Assembly: GCA_012517355.1 (NCBI GenBank)
Contig: JAAYVD010000074.1
Span: forward strand, 26,058 to 90,057
Reading direction: 5' to 3'
Length of the DNA: 64,000 bases
Source: Candidatus Rifleibacteriota bacterium
GTDB lineage: Bacteria; Muiribacteriota; Ozemobacteria; Ozemobacterales; Ozemobacteraceae
Below are positions 35,328 to 44,400 of the stretch, piece after piece. The first letter of the stretch is position 1, and each line of letters starts with the position of its first letter. The notes under the pieces are model-generated. The model was not told the DNA's origin, searched no databases, and saw only the letters and a list, made by a program, of their open reading frames with translations. Position numbers and translations under genes: made by a program.

Positions 35328-35502
35328 CAGGGCAAACGCAACCCCGAAACCTGCATGGTCAGCAGAGACGCTCGGCCGGCGGGCCCGCGACACGGCCGCC
35401 CCGCCGGCCGGACGCGCCGCGTTCGGCCGGCGGACGAAACGGGTCCAGGGGCCTGTGGCCCCTGGCGAGGTGGTGGGGAGGAGCGGAGTTCCTCCCGCTC
35501 TG
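35328..35502 (+). repeat. 175-bp repeat family 2, copy b
   Basis: Same block as 16355-16530, from CAGGGCAAACGCA to CTCCCGCTCTG. It ends 39 bp before the -35 of the TerY-P triad promoter. It fills most of the 400-base gap 35207-35606, which holds no gene. Confidence 0.8.
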
Positions 35503-35541
35503 CCAGCGTTTCCCAGGCTGGCGTTCCCCCTGCCGCGTTCC

Positions 35542-35570
35542 TTGCCCCCGGGGCGGGAATCCGCTATTCT
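35542..35570 (+). promoter_or_regulatory. Promoter of the TerY-P triad
   Basis: TTGCCC at 35542-35547, 17-bp spacer, TATTCT at 35565-35570. The start codon is at 35607. Confidence 0.6.
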
Positions 35571-35606
35571 GGGGATGAGCAAAGCCCGCGTCAGAGGAGA
35601 AGCGAC

Positions 35607-36317
35607 ATGGGAAAGCGACCGGGAGGGGAACTGGCCACCCGCCCGCTGCATTTCATCCTGATGGCCGATTGCAGCGGTTCCATGCAGGCCGACGGGAAGA
35701 TCCAGGCCCTCAACCAGGCGATCCGTGAAGCCCTGCCGCACATGCGGGAGGCCGCCGCCGAGAACCCCCGGGCCCAGGTGCTGGTGAGAGCCATCCGGTT
35801 TTCCGACCAGGCGGATTGGCACCTTCCCACGCCCACCCCGGTGGATGAGTTCAAATGGACCGACCTGCGGGCCGGCGGCAAGACCAGCCTGGGCAAGGCT
35901 CTCCGGCTGGTGACGACCCAGCTGCGCATCCCTCCCATGGAGAGCCGGGCCCTGCCTCCTGTCCTGGTGCTGATCAGCGACGGCCAGCCCACCGACGATT
36001 ACGCCGCCGCCCTCCACGACCTGTTCAAGGAACCCTGGGGACAACGCTCCGTCCGCATCGCCATCGGGATCGGCGGCGATGCGGATTTCGGCGTCCTGGG
36101 CCAGTTCATCGGCAACCCGTCGATCAAGCCCCTGCCCGCCAACAATGCCGATTCCCTGACCCGCTACATCAAGTGGGCCTCGACCGCCGTTCTCAAGGCC
36201 GCCTCCTCGCCGACCCGCCGGCCACAGGACCCCGCCGGCCAGGAGCCGCTTTCCGTGGTCCTGCCGCAACTGCCCTCCACTCCCCCCGCCGGTTCCTCCG
36301 AGCCGAACGTCTGGTAG
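35607..36317 (+). CDS. TerY-type VWA domain protein
   Basis: The 236-residue protein is a von Willebrand A domain with the metal-ion site DCSGSM at 21-26, 'GGKTSLGKAL' near 90 and 'ISDGQPTDD' near 128. It is of TerY type, as in tellurite/stress (Ter) systems. It binds a partner protein via a Mg2+/Ca2+ ion. With the next two genes (PP2C, then kinase) it forms the TerY-P triad known from comparative genomics of Ter systems. The C-terminus is Pro/Ser-rich. AGGAGA precedes the ATG. Confidence 0.88.
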   Translation: MGKRPGGELATRPLHFILMADCSGSMQADGKIQALNQAIREALPHMREAAAENPRAQVLVRAIRFSDQADWHLPTPTPVDEFKWTDLRAGGKTSLGKALRLVTTQLRIPPMESRALPPVLVLISDGQPTDDYAAALHDLFKEPWGQRSVRIAIGIGGDADFGVLGQFIGNPSIKPLPANNADSLTRYIKWASTAVLKAASSPTRRPQDPAGQEPLSVVLPQLPSTPPAGSSEPNVW

Positions 36318-36326
36318 ACCCCGGCC

Positions 36327-37208
36327 ATGGCCCCCTCCTTTCCCGGTTGGCTGGCGTTCGGCGCCAGCGTGCGGGGGGCGACCCACACCCAACGGAACCT
36401 GCCCAACCAGGATGCCCTCGCCTGGACCCCGCCCGACGGCCACGGCCCGCCCCTGGTGCTGGCCCTGGCCGACGGGCACGGCGAGGCGCGCAGCTTCCGC
36501 AGCCACCACGGCGCCCGCCTGGCCGTGCAGGCCGCCTGCGACCTGGGGGCCGATCTCGCCGGTGAAGCGTTGTCGTCGGCTGGCGCGGAGTCCGGCCGGC
36601 GGCTGGCCGACCGGTGGCGGCAGCTGGTCGAGGCTCACCGGACGGCGAACCCCGACGGCTGGGACGAAGCGATCGCCGGCCTGGAACGAGCCGGCGACCG
36701 GCAGGCGCCAGCCGAGCTGCATGAGAACCCGCTTTTGGCCTACGGATCGACCCTTGTGTTCGCCGTCGTCACCGCCGAGGGCCTCTGGTACGGGCAACTG
36801 GGGGACGGCGACATCCTCGAGATCGCCGGCCCGACGACCGTGCGCCGACCGCTGCCGGCCGACCCGCGGCTGGTGGGCAACCTGACCACCTCCCTCTGCC
36901 AGCCGGACTGCTGGCGCGACTTCCGGTTCGCCTTCCGGCCCGCCGCCGAGGCCCCCCTCGCCGTGTTGCTGGCCACCGACGGGTATGCCAATTCTTTCCG
37001 CGACCCGGCCGGCTTCCTGCAGGTCGGCCCCGACCTGGTCGATGCCCTGCGGAACGACGGGCTCGCGGCGGTCCGGGACCTCCTGCCCGGCTGGCTCGAG
37101 GAAACCTCCCGCGAGGGGAGCGGCGACGACATCTCGGCGGGACTGTTGATCCGGCCGCTGGTCCTGGGAGTCGGGGCGGCGGGCGGGGAAGGGGGCGGCC
37201 ATGGGTGA
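36327..37208 (+). CDS. PP2C-family protein phosphatase of the TerY-P triad
   Basis: The 293-residue Ser/Thr phosphatase shows 'NQDA' near 27-30, 'ADGHG' at 48-52, 'ATDGYANSF' near 217 and 'SGDDISAG' near 265. These are the conserved metal-binding aspartates, so it should be active. It would reverse the action of the kinase encoded next, whose start overlaps it by 8 bases. It begins 9 bp after terY. A soluble protein without a membrane segment. Confidence 0.87.
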   Translation: MAPSFPGWLAFGASVRGATHTQRNLPNQDALAWTPPDGHGPPLVLALADGHGEARSFRSHHGARLAVQAACDLGADLAGEALSSAGAESGRRLADRWRQLVEAHRTANPDGWDEAIAGLERAGDRQAPAELHENPLLAYGSTLVFAVVTAEGLWYGQLGDGDILEIAGPTTVRRPLPADPRLVGNLTTSLCQPDCWRDFRFAFRPAAEAPLAVLLATDGYANSFRDPAGFLQVGPDLVDALRNDGLAAVRDLLPGWLEETSREGSGDDISAGLLIRPLVLGVGAAGGEGGGHG

Positions 37209-38916
37209 CCTGCTGTGCGAGGGGCAGCAGCTGTTCCTGCCCTCGGCGGTCGAGCCCTGCACGGTCGGCCGGCTCCTGGGAGACGGCACCCAGGGGGAGG
37301 TCTACCATGCCCTGCTGGGAAACCAGGACTGGGCCCTGAAGTGGTACCGGCCCGGGTTCGCCGGCCCCGAACAGCTCGATGCCATCCGCCTCCTCGTCGC
37401 CAAGGGGAGCCCGTGCGCCAGCTTCCTGTGGCCCGAAATGGTCGTCGAGCAGGAGGGCATCCCGGGGTTCGGCTACCTGATGGCCTTGCGCGAAGCCCGG
37501 TTCCAACGGTTCAACCGGCTGCTGCGCCACCACGGAGACCACCCGGTCCGCCTGCTGGCGACCGTCGGGTTCGAACTGGCCAACAGCTTCTGGCAGCTTC
37601 ACTGCAAGGGCCTGTGCTACTGCGACATCAGCGGTGGCAACCTGTTCTTCGACCCGCAGACCGGGGAGATCCGCATCTGCGACAACGACAACGTCGGGGT
37701 CGACGGCCGGACCCGCCCCGGCGTGGCGGGCACCCTCGAGTTCATGGCCCCCGAGGTGGTCCGCGGCGAGGCCTCCCCCAGCATCGTGACCGACCTGCAC
37801 TCGCTGGCCGTGCTGCTGTTCCACCTCTTCCTGCTGCACCACCCGCTCGAGGGCCTGCGCGAAGACGCGATCCACTGCCTGGACCTGGCCGCCAAGGAAT
37901 ACCTCTACGGCCAGGCCCCGCTCTTCATTTTCGACCCCGACGACCACGCCAACGCCCCACACCCGGAGCGGCACGCCACCGTCCTGGCCAACTGGCCGTT
38001 CTATCCCCGCTTCCTGCAGGACCTGTTCGTCCGCTCCTTCACCGAGGGCCTGCGGGACCCCGCCAACGGCCGGGTGCGGGAGACCGAGTGGCGGGCCGCG
38101 ATGGTCCGGCTGCGCGACACCGCCTTCAGCTGCCCCTGCGGGGCCGAGAATTTCCTGGAGGACCCCTTGGCGATGCGCGAAACGGGCTTTTCGCACCGCC
38201 CTCCGTGGCGGCAAAGGGGAAGCCCTTCCGACCTCGTGTCGGTCGGGTCCGCGGAGGATGCGCCATCCTGGCGCCCGCGGCCCACTTCCGACCTCGTGTC
38301 GGTCGGGTCTGCGGCATCAGAAGGCTCACCGGCCGGGAGTGTGCCGGGCGCGGCGGCCCGTCATTCGGAGCCGCCTGAAGGCCCTTCCGGAATCGGGTCC
38401 GAAGATCCCCAGGGGTCGGGAGGACCCGGTGGGTCACACCGCCGACCGGAACGGCAAGGGGGTCCTTCCGACACCGTGTCGCCCGACCTCCAGGCATCGG
38501 GCGGAGCGGGCGGGTCGGGCCGCCCTACGGCGCCGCGCGGAGGCCCTTCCCACACCCTGTCGGGCAGTGCGGAACATCTCCCCTCGGGGGTCTGCTGGGC
38601 CTGCCGTTCCCCTCTCCCACTCCCCCTGCGCCTGTGCGTGGACCGGCAGGTGGTCGTCCTGACCGCTGGGGTCGAGGTCTTCCCGCACCATCTCGACCCC
38701 GACCGGCGGTTCGATTTCTCGGCCCCCTGCGGGAAGGTCGTTCCCAACCCGAACAACCCGCAGATCCTGGGCCTGCAGAACCTGACCGACACGACCTGGG
38801 TCTGCCGCTTCGGGCCCGACGACGCGCGCGCCGAGGTGCCGCCGGGCCGGTCGGTGAAGCTGGGCCCGGGCACCCGCATCGATTTCGGCACGGCCTGGGG
38901 GGAGATCGTCGGCTGA
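37201..38916 (+). CDS. Protein kinase of the TerY-P triad with repeat-split zinc-ribbon-like motif
   Basis: The 571-residue kinase has a Gly loop GDGTQGEV (27-34), Lys47, the catalytic loop YCDISGGN (Asp142) and APE (183-185). The metal site reads DND (161-163) instead of DFG. After the kinase domain a CPCG pair (Cys311, Cys313) is separated by about 150 residues from CWAC (Cys465, Cys468). Between them lies one full copy of the palindromic element and a decayed array. In relatives these Cys pairs are expected to be close and bind zinc. The C-terminal about 100 residues form a beta-rich ligand domain (FHA-like by layout, unconfirmed). The gene overlaps the PP2C gene by 8 bases. Confidence 0.85.
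   Translation: MGDLLCEGQQLFLPSAVEPCTVGRLLGDGTQGEVYHALLGNQDWALKWYRPGFAGPEQLDAIRLLVAKGSPCASFLWPEMVVEQEGIPGFGYLMALREARFQRFNRLLRHHGDHPVRLLATVGFELANSFWQLHCKGLCYCDISGGNLFFDPQTGEIRICDNDNVGVDGRTRPGVAGTLEFMAPEVVRGEASPSIVTDLHSLAVLLFHLFLLHHPLEGLREDAIHCLDLAAKEYLYGQAPLFIFDPDDHANAPHPERHATVLANWPFYPRFLQDLFVRSFTEGLRDPANGRVRETEWRAAMVRLRDTAFSCPCGAENFLEDPLAMRETGFSHRPPWRQRGSPSDLVSVGSAEDAPSWRPRPTSDLVSVGSAASEGSPAGSVPGAAARHSEPPEGPSGIGSEDPQGSGGPGGSHRRPERQGGPSDTVSPDLQASGGAGGSGRPTAPRGGPSHTLSGSAEHLPSGVCWACRSPLPLPLRLCVDRQVVVLTAGVEVFPHHLDPDRRFDFSAPCGKVVPNPNNPQILGLQNLTDTTWVCRFGPDDARAEVPPGRSVKLGPGTRIDFGTAWGEIVG
38163..38252 (+). repeat. Palindromic element copy 9 (orientation A), inside the kinase gene
   Basis: CCCCTTGGCGATGCGCGAAAC, GGGCTTTTCGC, CCGCCCTCCGTGGCGGC, AAAGGGGAAG and CTTCCGACCTCGTGTCGG. 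It reads in frame as 'AMRETGFSHRPPWRQRG', nearly the same peptide as copy 11 in another gene. Confidence 0.88.
38262..38570 (+). repeat. Decayed array of palindromic-element 3' ends
   Basis: After copy 9, the right-hand palindrome recurs at about 38285 (TTCCGACCTCGTGTCGG), 38383 (CCTTCCGGAATCGGGTCC), 38463 (TCCTTCCGACACCGTGTCGC) and 38542 (GCCCTTCCCACACCCTGTCG). All are in the same reading frame. Confidence 0.65.
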
Positions 38917-38952
38917 CGGCCCGTCACCGGCCAGCGGAGTGACCAACGCCAG

Positions 38953-38981
38953 TTGAGACGGGGCCCCGTTCGTGGCAGAAT
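38953..38981 (+). promoter_or_regulatory. Promoter of the TPR protein gene
   Basis: TTGAGA at 38953-38958, 17-bp spacer, CAGAAT at 38976-38981. The start codon is at 39037. Confidence 0.45.
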
Positions 38982-39036
38982 GGGGGAGCGACCGCCCGGA
39001 CGGCGGCCGGACATTCTTGTCCCGGGAGGCACGACC

Positions 39037-40155
39037 ATGCGGACGGGTTTCGGGGTGATTCTGCTGGCGGTTCTGCTAACCACCGCGGCCGGGGCCGCCG
39101 ACCTGCTGCAGGAGGGCATCACCCTTGGCAAGCAGAAACGGTATGTGGAGGCCGAGAAGGTGTTTCTGCGCCTGCTGCAGGACGACCCCATGAACGACAA
39201 GGGCCGCTACTACCTGGCCATCGCCTACTGGAAGACCGGCCGGCCGGCCCAGGCGGCGGGCGAACTGGCCCTGCTGCGCGATCTGAACGACAGCCTGGCC
39301 CAGAACCTGGCCAAGGTCTGCCCGGGAATCGAGGCCGTGTCCGGAGGGGAAAAGACGGGTGGAACCCCGCCCGCGGTGCTCGACCCCGGGGCCCGGCGCC
39401 CCGGCGCCACCCCTTCTTCCCGCGGCCCCCGGGGAACCGTGCGGGCCGACCCGCCCCCGTCGCCCGACTCCACGGTCAGCTCCTCGCGGCTGACCGGTTT
39501 GGAGCTCGCGCGAACCCTGCAGCAGGCCGGCCGGGTCGAGGAGGCGGCGGCCCAGTTCCGTCTCGAGGTCCGCAAAGCCCCCGTCGATGGGCGGGACGAG
39601 GTCCGCCTCGAACTCGGGCAATGCCTGGAGGACGCGGGAAAGAATTCCGAGGCCATCAAGGTCTACGAGGAGGTCCTCGGGCCCGACCGGCGTCCCGAAG
39701 CCCTCTGGCGGATGGGCCGGCTGTACCGCGCCGAGGGGCAGCGGCAACAGGCGATCGCCACCTTCCGCCAGCTCGAAACCGACACCACCGGGTATGCCGA
39801 GCAGGCCCGGGCGGCCATCCAGGACCTGCAGTCGGAGATGTACAGCCGGTCGCCCATGGACGGGCCGCCCGAGCCGGTGAGCCCCGGACTGGAGGATGAC
39901 CCCGAGAAGAAGCGCCAGTCCCTCTGGGACGAAACCAACGCCGACGATCCCCGCACCCGCGAGAACGCGTATTCCCAGCTGCTCGACCTCGATCCCGCCG
40001 ACCGCCTTGCCCTGGAGGGGATGAAGGACCTGATGAAGGAGGAAGGCAAGTTCTGGCGCATGCGCCAGTACTTGTACCAGATGGTCAAACACGGCCACAT
40101 CTCGCAGTCCGAGGCCGACGCCGAGATCAACGACTACGAGGGCACCAAGAAGTGA
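39037..40155 (+). CDS. Secreted TPR-repeat protein
   Basis: The 372-residue protein has a signal peptide (about 1-20, ending AGAA). TPR-like helices lie at about 22-85 ('VFLRLLQDDPMNDKGRYYLA') and 150-270, with a Pro/Gly/Arg linker at about 105-150. The C-terminal part (275-372) is helical and acidic. It is probably a periplasmic scaffold. The start was chosen at ATG 39037, which follows GGGAGG, rather than an upstream start in an Arg/Gly-rich stretch. Confidence 0.75.
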   Translation: MRTGFGVILLAVLLTTAAGAADLLQEGITLGKQKRYVEAEKVFLRLLQDDPMNDKGRYYLAIAYWKTGRPAQAAGELALLRDLNDSLAQNLAKVCPGIEAVSGGEKTGGTPPAVLDPGARRPGATPSSRGPRGTVRADPPPSPDSTVSSSRLTGLELARTLQQAGRVEEAAAQFRLEVRKAPVDGRDEVRLELGQCLEDAGKNSEAIKVYEEVLGPDRRPEALWRMGRLYRAEGQRQQAIATFRQLETDTTGYAEQARAAIQDLQSEMYSRSPMDGPPEPVSPGLEDDPEKKRQSLWDETNADDPRTRENAYSQLLDLDPADRLALEGMKDLMKEEGKFWRMRQYLYQMVKHGHISQSEADAEINDYEGTKK

Positions 40156-40290
40156 GACGATGAGCGGCCAGGCCCGGAAGTGGCGCCGCGGCGGCCCCTG
40201 AGGTCCTGACCCTCCTGCTTGTCCGCCGCCTGCCCAGGCCAGGGTCGGCCCTTCATGACCGGCCCTCCGGGAAGAGGACTGTCCAAAGCC

Positions 40291-40314
40291 GTCCCGACCG
40301 AAACGAGGTCGGAT
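40291..40314 (-). repeat. Solo palindrome of the dispersed element
   Basis: GTCCCGACCGAAACGAGGTCGG matches only the CCGACACGAGGTCGG end of the element. It lies in the 576-base gap 40156-40731, in which no gene is supported. Confidence 0.45.
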
Positions 40315-40485
40315 GTGTTTCTGGCCGACTTCCGGCCGACTTCCGGCAAACCTGCGCCTTCTGTCAGGTTGATCCCTGTGTCCGCCCCTGCCGGGATGTG
40401 GCCGACTGGTTCTCCTGGAATCACCGCGATTCGCTGGGAGGAAACAGCACATCTCACCATGGCCGCGGCGGCGGTTCTCCGGGTT

Positions 40486-40545
40486 GCTTTGGTCTGACTT
40501 GCTGAGGGCGCCAGGGCCTGCGAAAATCTCTGTTCATCAGAAAAA
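40486..40545 (-). repeat. Short repeat family 3, copy b
   Basis: Reverse complement matches 10698-10754: TTCTGATGAACAGAGATTT through CAAGTCAGACCAAAGC. Confidence 0.65.
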
Positions 40546-40589
40546 CCCGGGAGCGCTGGGTGAAATTTGCTGGGAAGGAACTCCCCGGG

Positions 40590-40618
40590 TTGCCAGGCAG
40601 TCCTTCCTGTGATAGAGT
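40590..40618 (+). promoter_or_regulatory. Promoter of the lipoprotein pair
   Basis: TTGCCA at 40590-40595, 17-bp spacer, TAGAGT at 40613-40618. The start codon is a GTG at 40732 with AGGAGGA before it. Confidence 0.5.
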
Positions 40619-40731
40619 GGCTCCTGCCAAAATGGAATTTACTTGGCACTTTCGTATTGTTTGGGCCCTGGTCGAGGGGGCCTGGCAGTTGAGAGGCTGA
40701 TCGACGAACCTTCCGCGCGAGGAGGACCCAC

Positions 40732-41433
40732 GTGCATCGGTATTGTCAACGACGCATTCCCTGGACATTCCTGTTTCCGCTCATCCTGGTGAGCCTGGCC
40801 TGCCTGGTCGGCTGCCAGGACCGGCGGGAAGGGTCCCCCACGGGGGCCGACACCGCCGCCACTCCCGAGGCCGCCGTCCTGGCGCTGATGGCCGCCTGGC
40901 GGTCGGAGGGCGCCATGCCCATGCCGCTCGCCCAGCTCGCCACCTCGACCGCCACGGGAACGGTGGTCCAGAGTCTGGGCACCATCAAGTTCCAGGATCT
41001 CTCGGGCGGGCTGCACATCTTCCAGGTCATCGGGAAAAAGTTCCTGAGCCCGGAGCTGGCCGAGGTCTACACCACATACGAGTTCACCCAGGACCCCGCC
41101 CTCGTGGGGACGAGGGCCGACATCACCTTCGTCATGACCCTGCAGGAGGGCGTCTGGCGTCTCGACGACCTGGTCTTCACCAAGCTGCCGCCGGTCATCG
41201 TGGTGGGCGGCCTCGGGGTGCAGGGTTACATCCGTGACACGTCGGTCACCCCCGCGAAACCCATCGAGAATGCGGCGGCGGCCCTCTACCTGGGCGAGAC
41301 GCTGATCGATTCGACCCTCACCGACGTCAACGGTTTCTACTCGCTGACCGCGAGCGCCCCCGGCACTTACACGTTGACCGTCACCAAGGACGGCTACGAG
41401 TTCCTGACCGTTCCGAACCTGTACCTGTACTAG
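40732..41433 (+). CDS. Lipoprotein with C-terminal carboxypeptidase-regulatory-like domain
   Basis: The 233-residue protein has a lipobox 'LACLVGC', so it is a lipid-anchored envelope protein. Residues about 45-150 form a domain with NTF2-like look ('AAVLALMAAWRS' to 'GVWRLDDLVF'). The last 75 residues ('GVQGYIRD' to 'KDGYEFL') are a carboxypeptidase-regulatory-like beta-sandwich. It begins with GTG after AGGAGGA. It lies 28 bp before the large lipoprotein gene, which carries several copies of the same beta-sandwich, and the two probably act together. Confidence 0.75.
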   Translation: MHRYCQRRIPWTFLFPLILVSLACLVGCQDRREGSPTGADTAATPEAAVLALMAAWRSEGAMPMPLAQLATSTATGTVVQSLGTIKFQDLSGGLHIFQVIGKKFLSPELAEVYTTYEFTQDPALVGTRADITFVMTLQEGVWRLDDLVFTKLPPVIVVGGLGVQGYIRDTSVTPAKPIENAAAALYLGETLIDSTLTDVNGFYSLTASAPGTYTLTVTKDGYEFLTVPNLYLY

Positions 41434-41461
41434 AAATTTCCAGCGTTAGGGAGAGCTGAAC

Positions 41462-44400
41462 ATGCGCAAGAACTACATGGCCCTGTTTACGGTGGTGATC
41501 CTGCTCGGCGTCGTCATGGCCGTCGGTTGCGGCGGCGGCGGTGGTGGTGGTGGTGATGCCACCAGCCCCGTGGCCCCGGTCGTCAACGACGGTATCCAGC
41601 GCGCCGACCTGAGCGGCACGGTCACCTACCTCGGCAATGTCGTCCCCAACGCCACGGTCTACCTGCTGAAGGAGGCCACCGACACGGCGGTTCTCTCCAA
41701 GCGGGCGGCCATCCTCGGTCAGCCCACCCCCGATACCGCTGCCCTGACGGCCGACGGCAACGGGTTCACGACGACCACCAACGCCAACGGCCAGTATCTG
41801 TTCAGCCAGGTCCCGGTCGGCAACTACACCCTGACCGCCCTGGCCGACCCCGTCCACCAGATCAGCATGTCGGTCATCGTCGGCGCCATCACCAACCTCG
41901 ACCTCGCCCTCAAACCCACCGGCACCGTTTCGGGCATCATCAAGGACACCTACGGGGAACCGGCGGTCGGATACCTCGTCTATCTCTCCGGCACCTCGTA
42001 TGTCGGCGTCACCAGCATGGACGGTTCATTCACCATCATGAACGTCCCCATCAGTTCAGCGCCCTACACCTTGCTGCCGGCCTATCAGACCTCCTACGCC
42101 TTCAAGAACTCCCCGGTGACGGTCACCGTGGTCGCCGGGGCAAACACTTCCGTCGGCACCATCGAGATGATCTACGCCCGCGGCGGCATCACCGGCTTCG
42201 CCTACCTCCCCGGCGCCACCGACCACAGCGGCATCAGCGTGTATTGTGACGGCCGGTCGGGCACCACCGATGTCAACGGCAGCTTCACGATCGGCCTCAT
42301 CGGTTTCGGCCAGAACACCGTCTCCTACAGCAAATACTATAACGGGGAATACTACACCGGGATGCAGGTCATCACGGTCAACTCCCTGGCCACCGCGACC
42401 ATTCCCAACGTGACGTTGGCCCCACAGAGCGCCAACACCGCGAAGATCGACGTCACCCTGGACGGGTTGTTCTCCACGGGCGGCACCGTGTATTGGCGGC
42501 TGTACCGGTTGGGTGACAGCAGTTATTACGATTCGGATTACACAACTATCAACGCCACGTTCTCCTACTCCGGGTTGTCCACGGGAACCTGGCAGGTGGT
42601 CTTCACCCCGGTCAACAGCAACTACACCCTGTCCAATCCCGCCGCCGGGACCACCGACCGCCTGGCTTCCATCACGGTCACTGCCGGAGGTTATGCCACC
42701 AGTTCGGCCGTCTTCTCCTACAAGTATTCGAGCCTGTCCGGCAGTGTTTCCGGCACCACGACCGGGTTCACCGACACCTACAGCAATCCTCTGACCGCGG
42801 AACTGTGGCGCAACGGGTATTCCTGGTATTCCGCTCCGGTCAGCGGCGGCGCGTATTCCTTCTCCTCCAGTATCGCCACCGGCGTCTGGTCCCTGGTCCT
42901 GTCGGGAGCCGGATATGAAACCGGGTCTCAGACCGTCATCCTCAACCCTGGCGCGAACACCCAGAACCTGACCGCCACCCCGACGTTCCCGACCTATTCG
43001 AGCTACTCCCTCTCGGGGAACGTCCTCACCGTCACCGGCACCCGCTTCGACGTCAGCACCGCCTCGCTCTACATCGTGCGAAGTGGCCTGACCACCGGAT
43101 CTTTGGACTACGACAGCCGGACGGCCACGACCCTGGTCTACGACATGACCCCCTACGGCCCCGCCGCCTACTCCGTCTACGTCCAGGGTGAAGATGGCGC
43201 CCGCACCACCAGTTACGCGAATGTCTCGATTCCGTTCTCCGGCAGCCCCACCATCACCTCGAACGTCACCACCGATGTCGGCACCAGCACCTACGCACTG
43301 AAGTGGAACAACTCCTTCCCCGGCGCGGCCAGCTTCACCGTGCGCGGCATCAGCCCCGCCATCGCCCCGGTGACCCTCGGCCAGGCGAGTTCCTCCTACA
43401 CCTTCACCGGCCTCAACCCCGACACCACCTACCAATTCGGCATCGTGGCCAAGGGCTTTGGCATCAGCGACAGCACCGAGTCCACCATCACCGTCACCAC
43501 CAAGAAGGTGTTCACCAGTGACCCCACCCTGCTCGACACCAAGGTGGCCTGCGGTTCCTTCCGGGGATCCCAAGCCTATGCGGGGACCATCTACTCCGTC
43601 GTCTACAACGTCCCCAACTACTCCATGGTCACCTACAATCTGACCACCGGGGCAACTTCCACTGCAACGCTGGTCCCCCCTTCGGGAGCCGACTTCAACT
43701 CCTTCCACGTGAACGGCAACCTGTATGTCGTCTGGAAGGACAGCCAAATCGTCACCGTTCAGCGGTTCGCCCTCACCGACCTGACCACCCCCACCAACTC
43801 CTATGCCACAACCATCTACACCGGTTCCTACGGGGCCGTCTACGGCGGCCGGATTGCCACCGACACCTCCAACAACCTCAAGATCCTGACCTGGGGCATG
43901 GACGGGAACACATCCGGGGTCTTCCGCTCCCAGATCACCACTGCCAACAGCACCCTGGGCAGTCCCGTCGAAACCACCGGCCCCCTGACCAACACCACCA
44001 ACGACGGCAATATGATTTTCACACCGGTCAAAGGCAGCAGTGGTCAGAATTACTACGCGATGTCCTATCAGGGTTCGGGTTCCCCTGAATACCAACTTTA
44101 TCAATCGGATCTCACCACCCTGGAAGATTCAGCGAGCCTGGTCGCGCTGAAGGATCTCACCCCGTCACCGGTCAACGGACTGTTGATCGTCGACTCCACG
44201 CGTTCCTACTTCCTGAGACCACCCAACACCTTCGGGTTCAGCATCTCGAACCCCGGTTCCCAGGCGGCAATCGACGACAAGGGCAAGATGTACTTCTACG
44301 AATCTGGCCCGTTGAGCACCTTGAACCGGTATTCCTCGACCGGTTCGTTCCTCGACTCCCGCACCTTCTACAAGGGCTTCACCCCTACCTTCGGGGAAAA

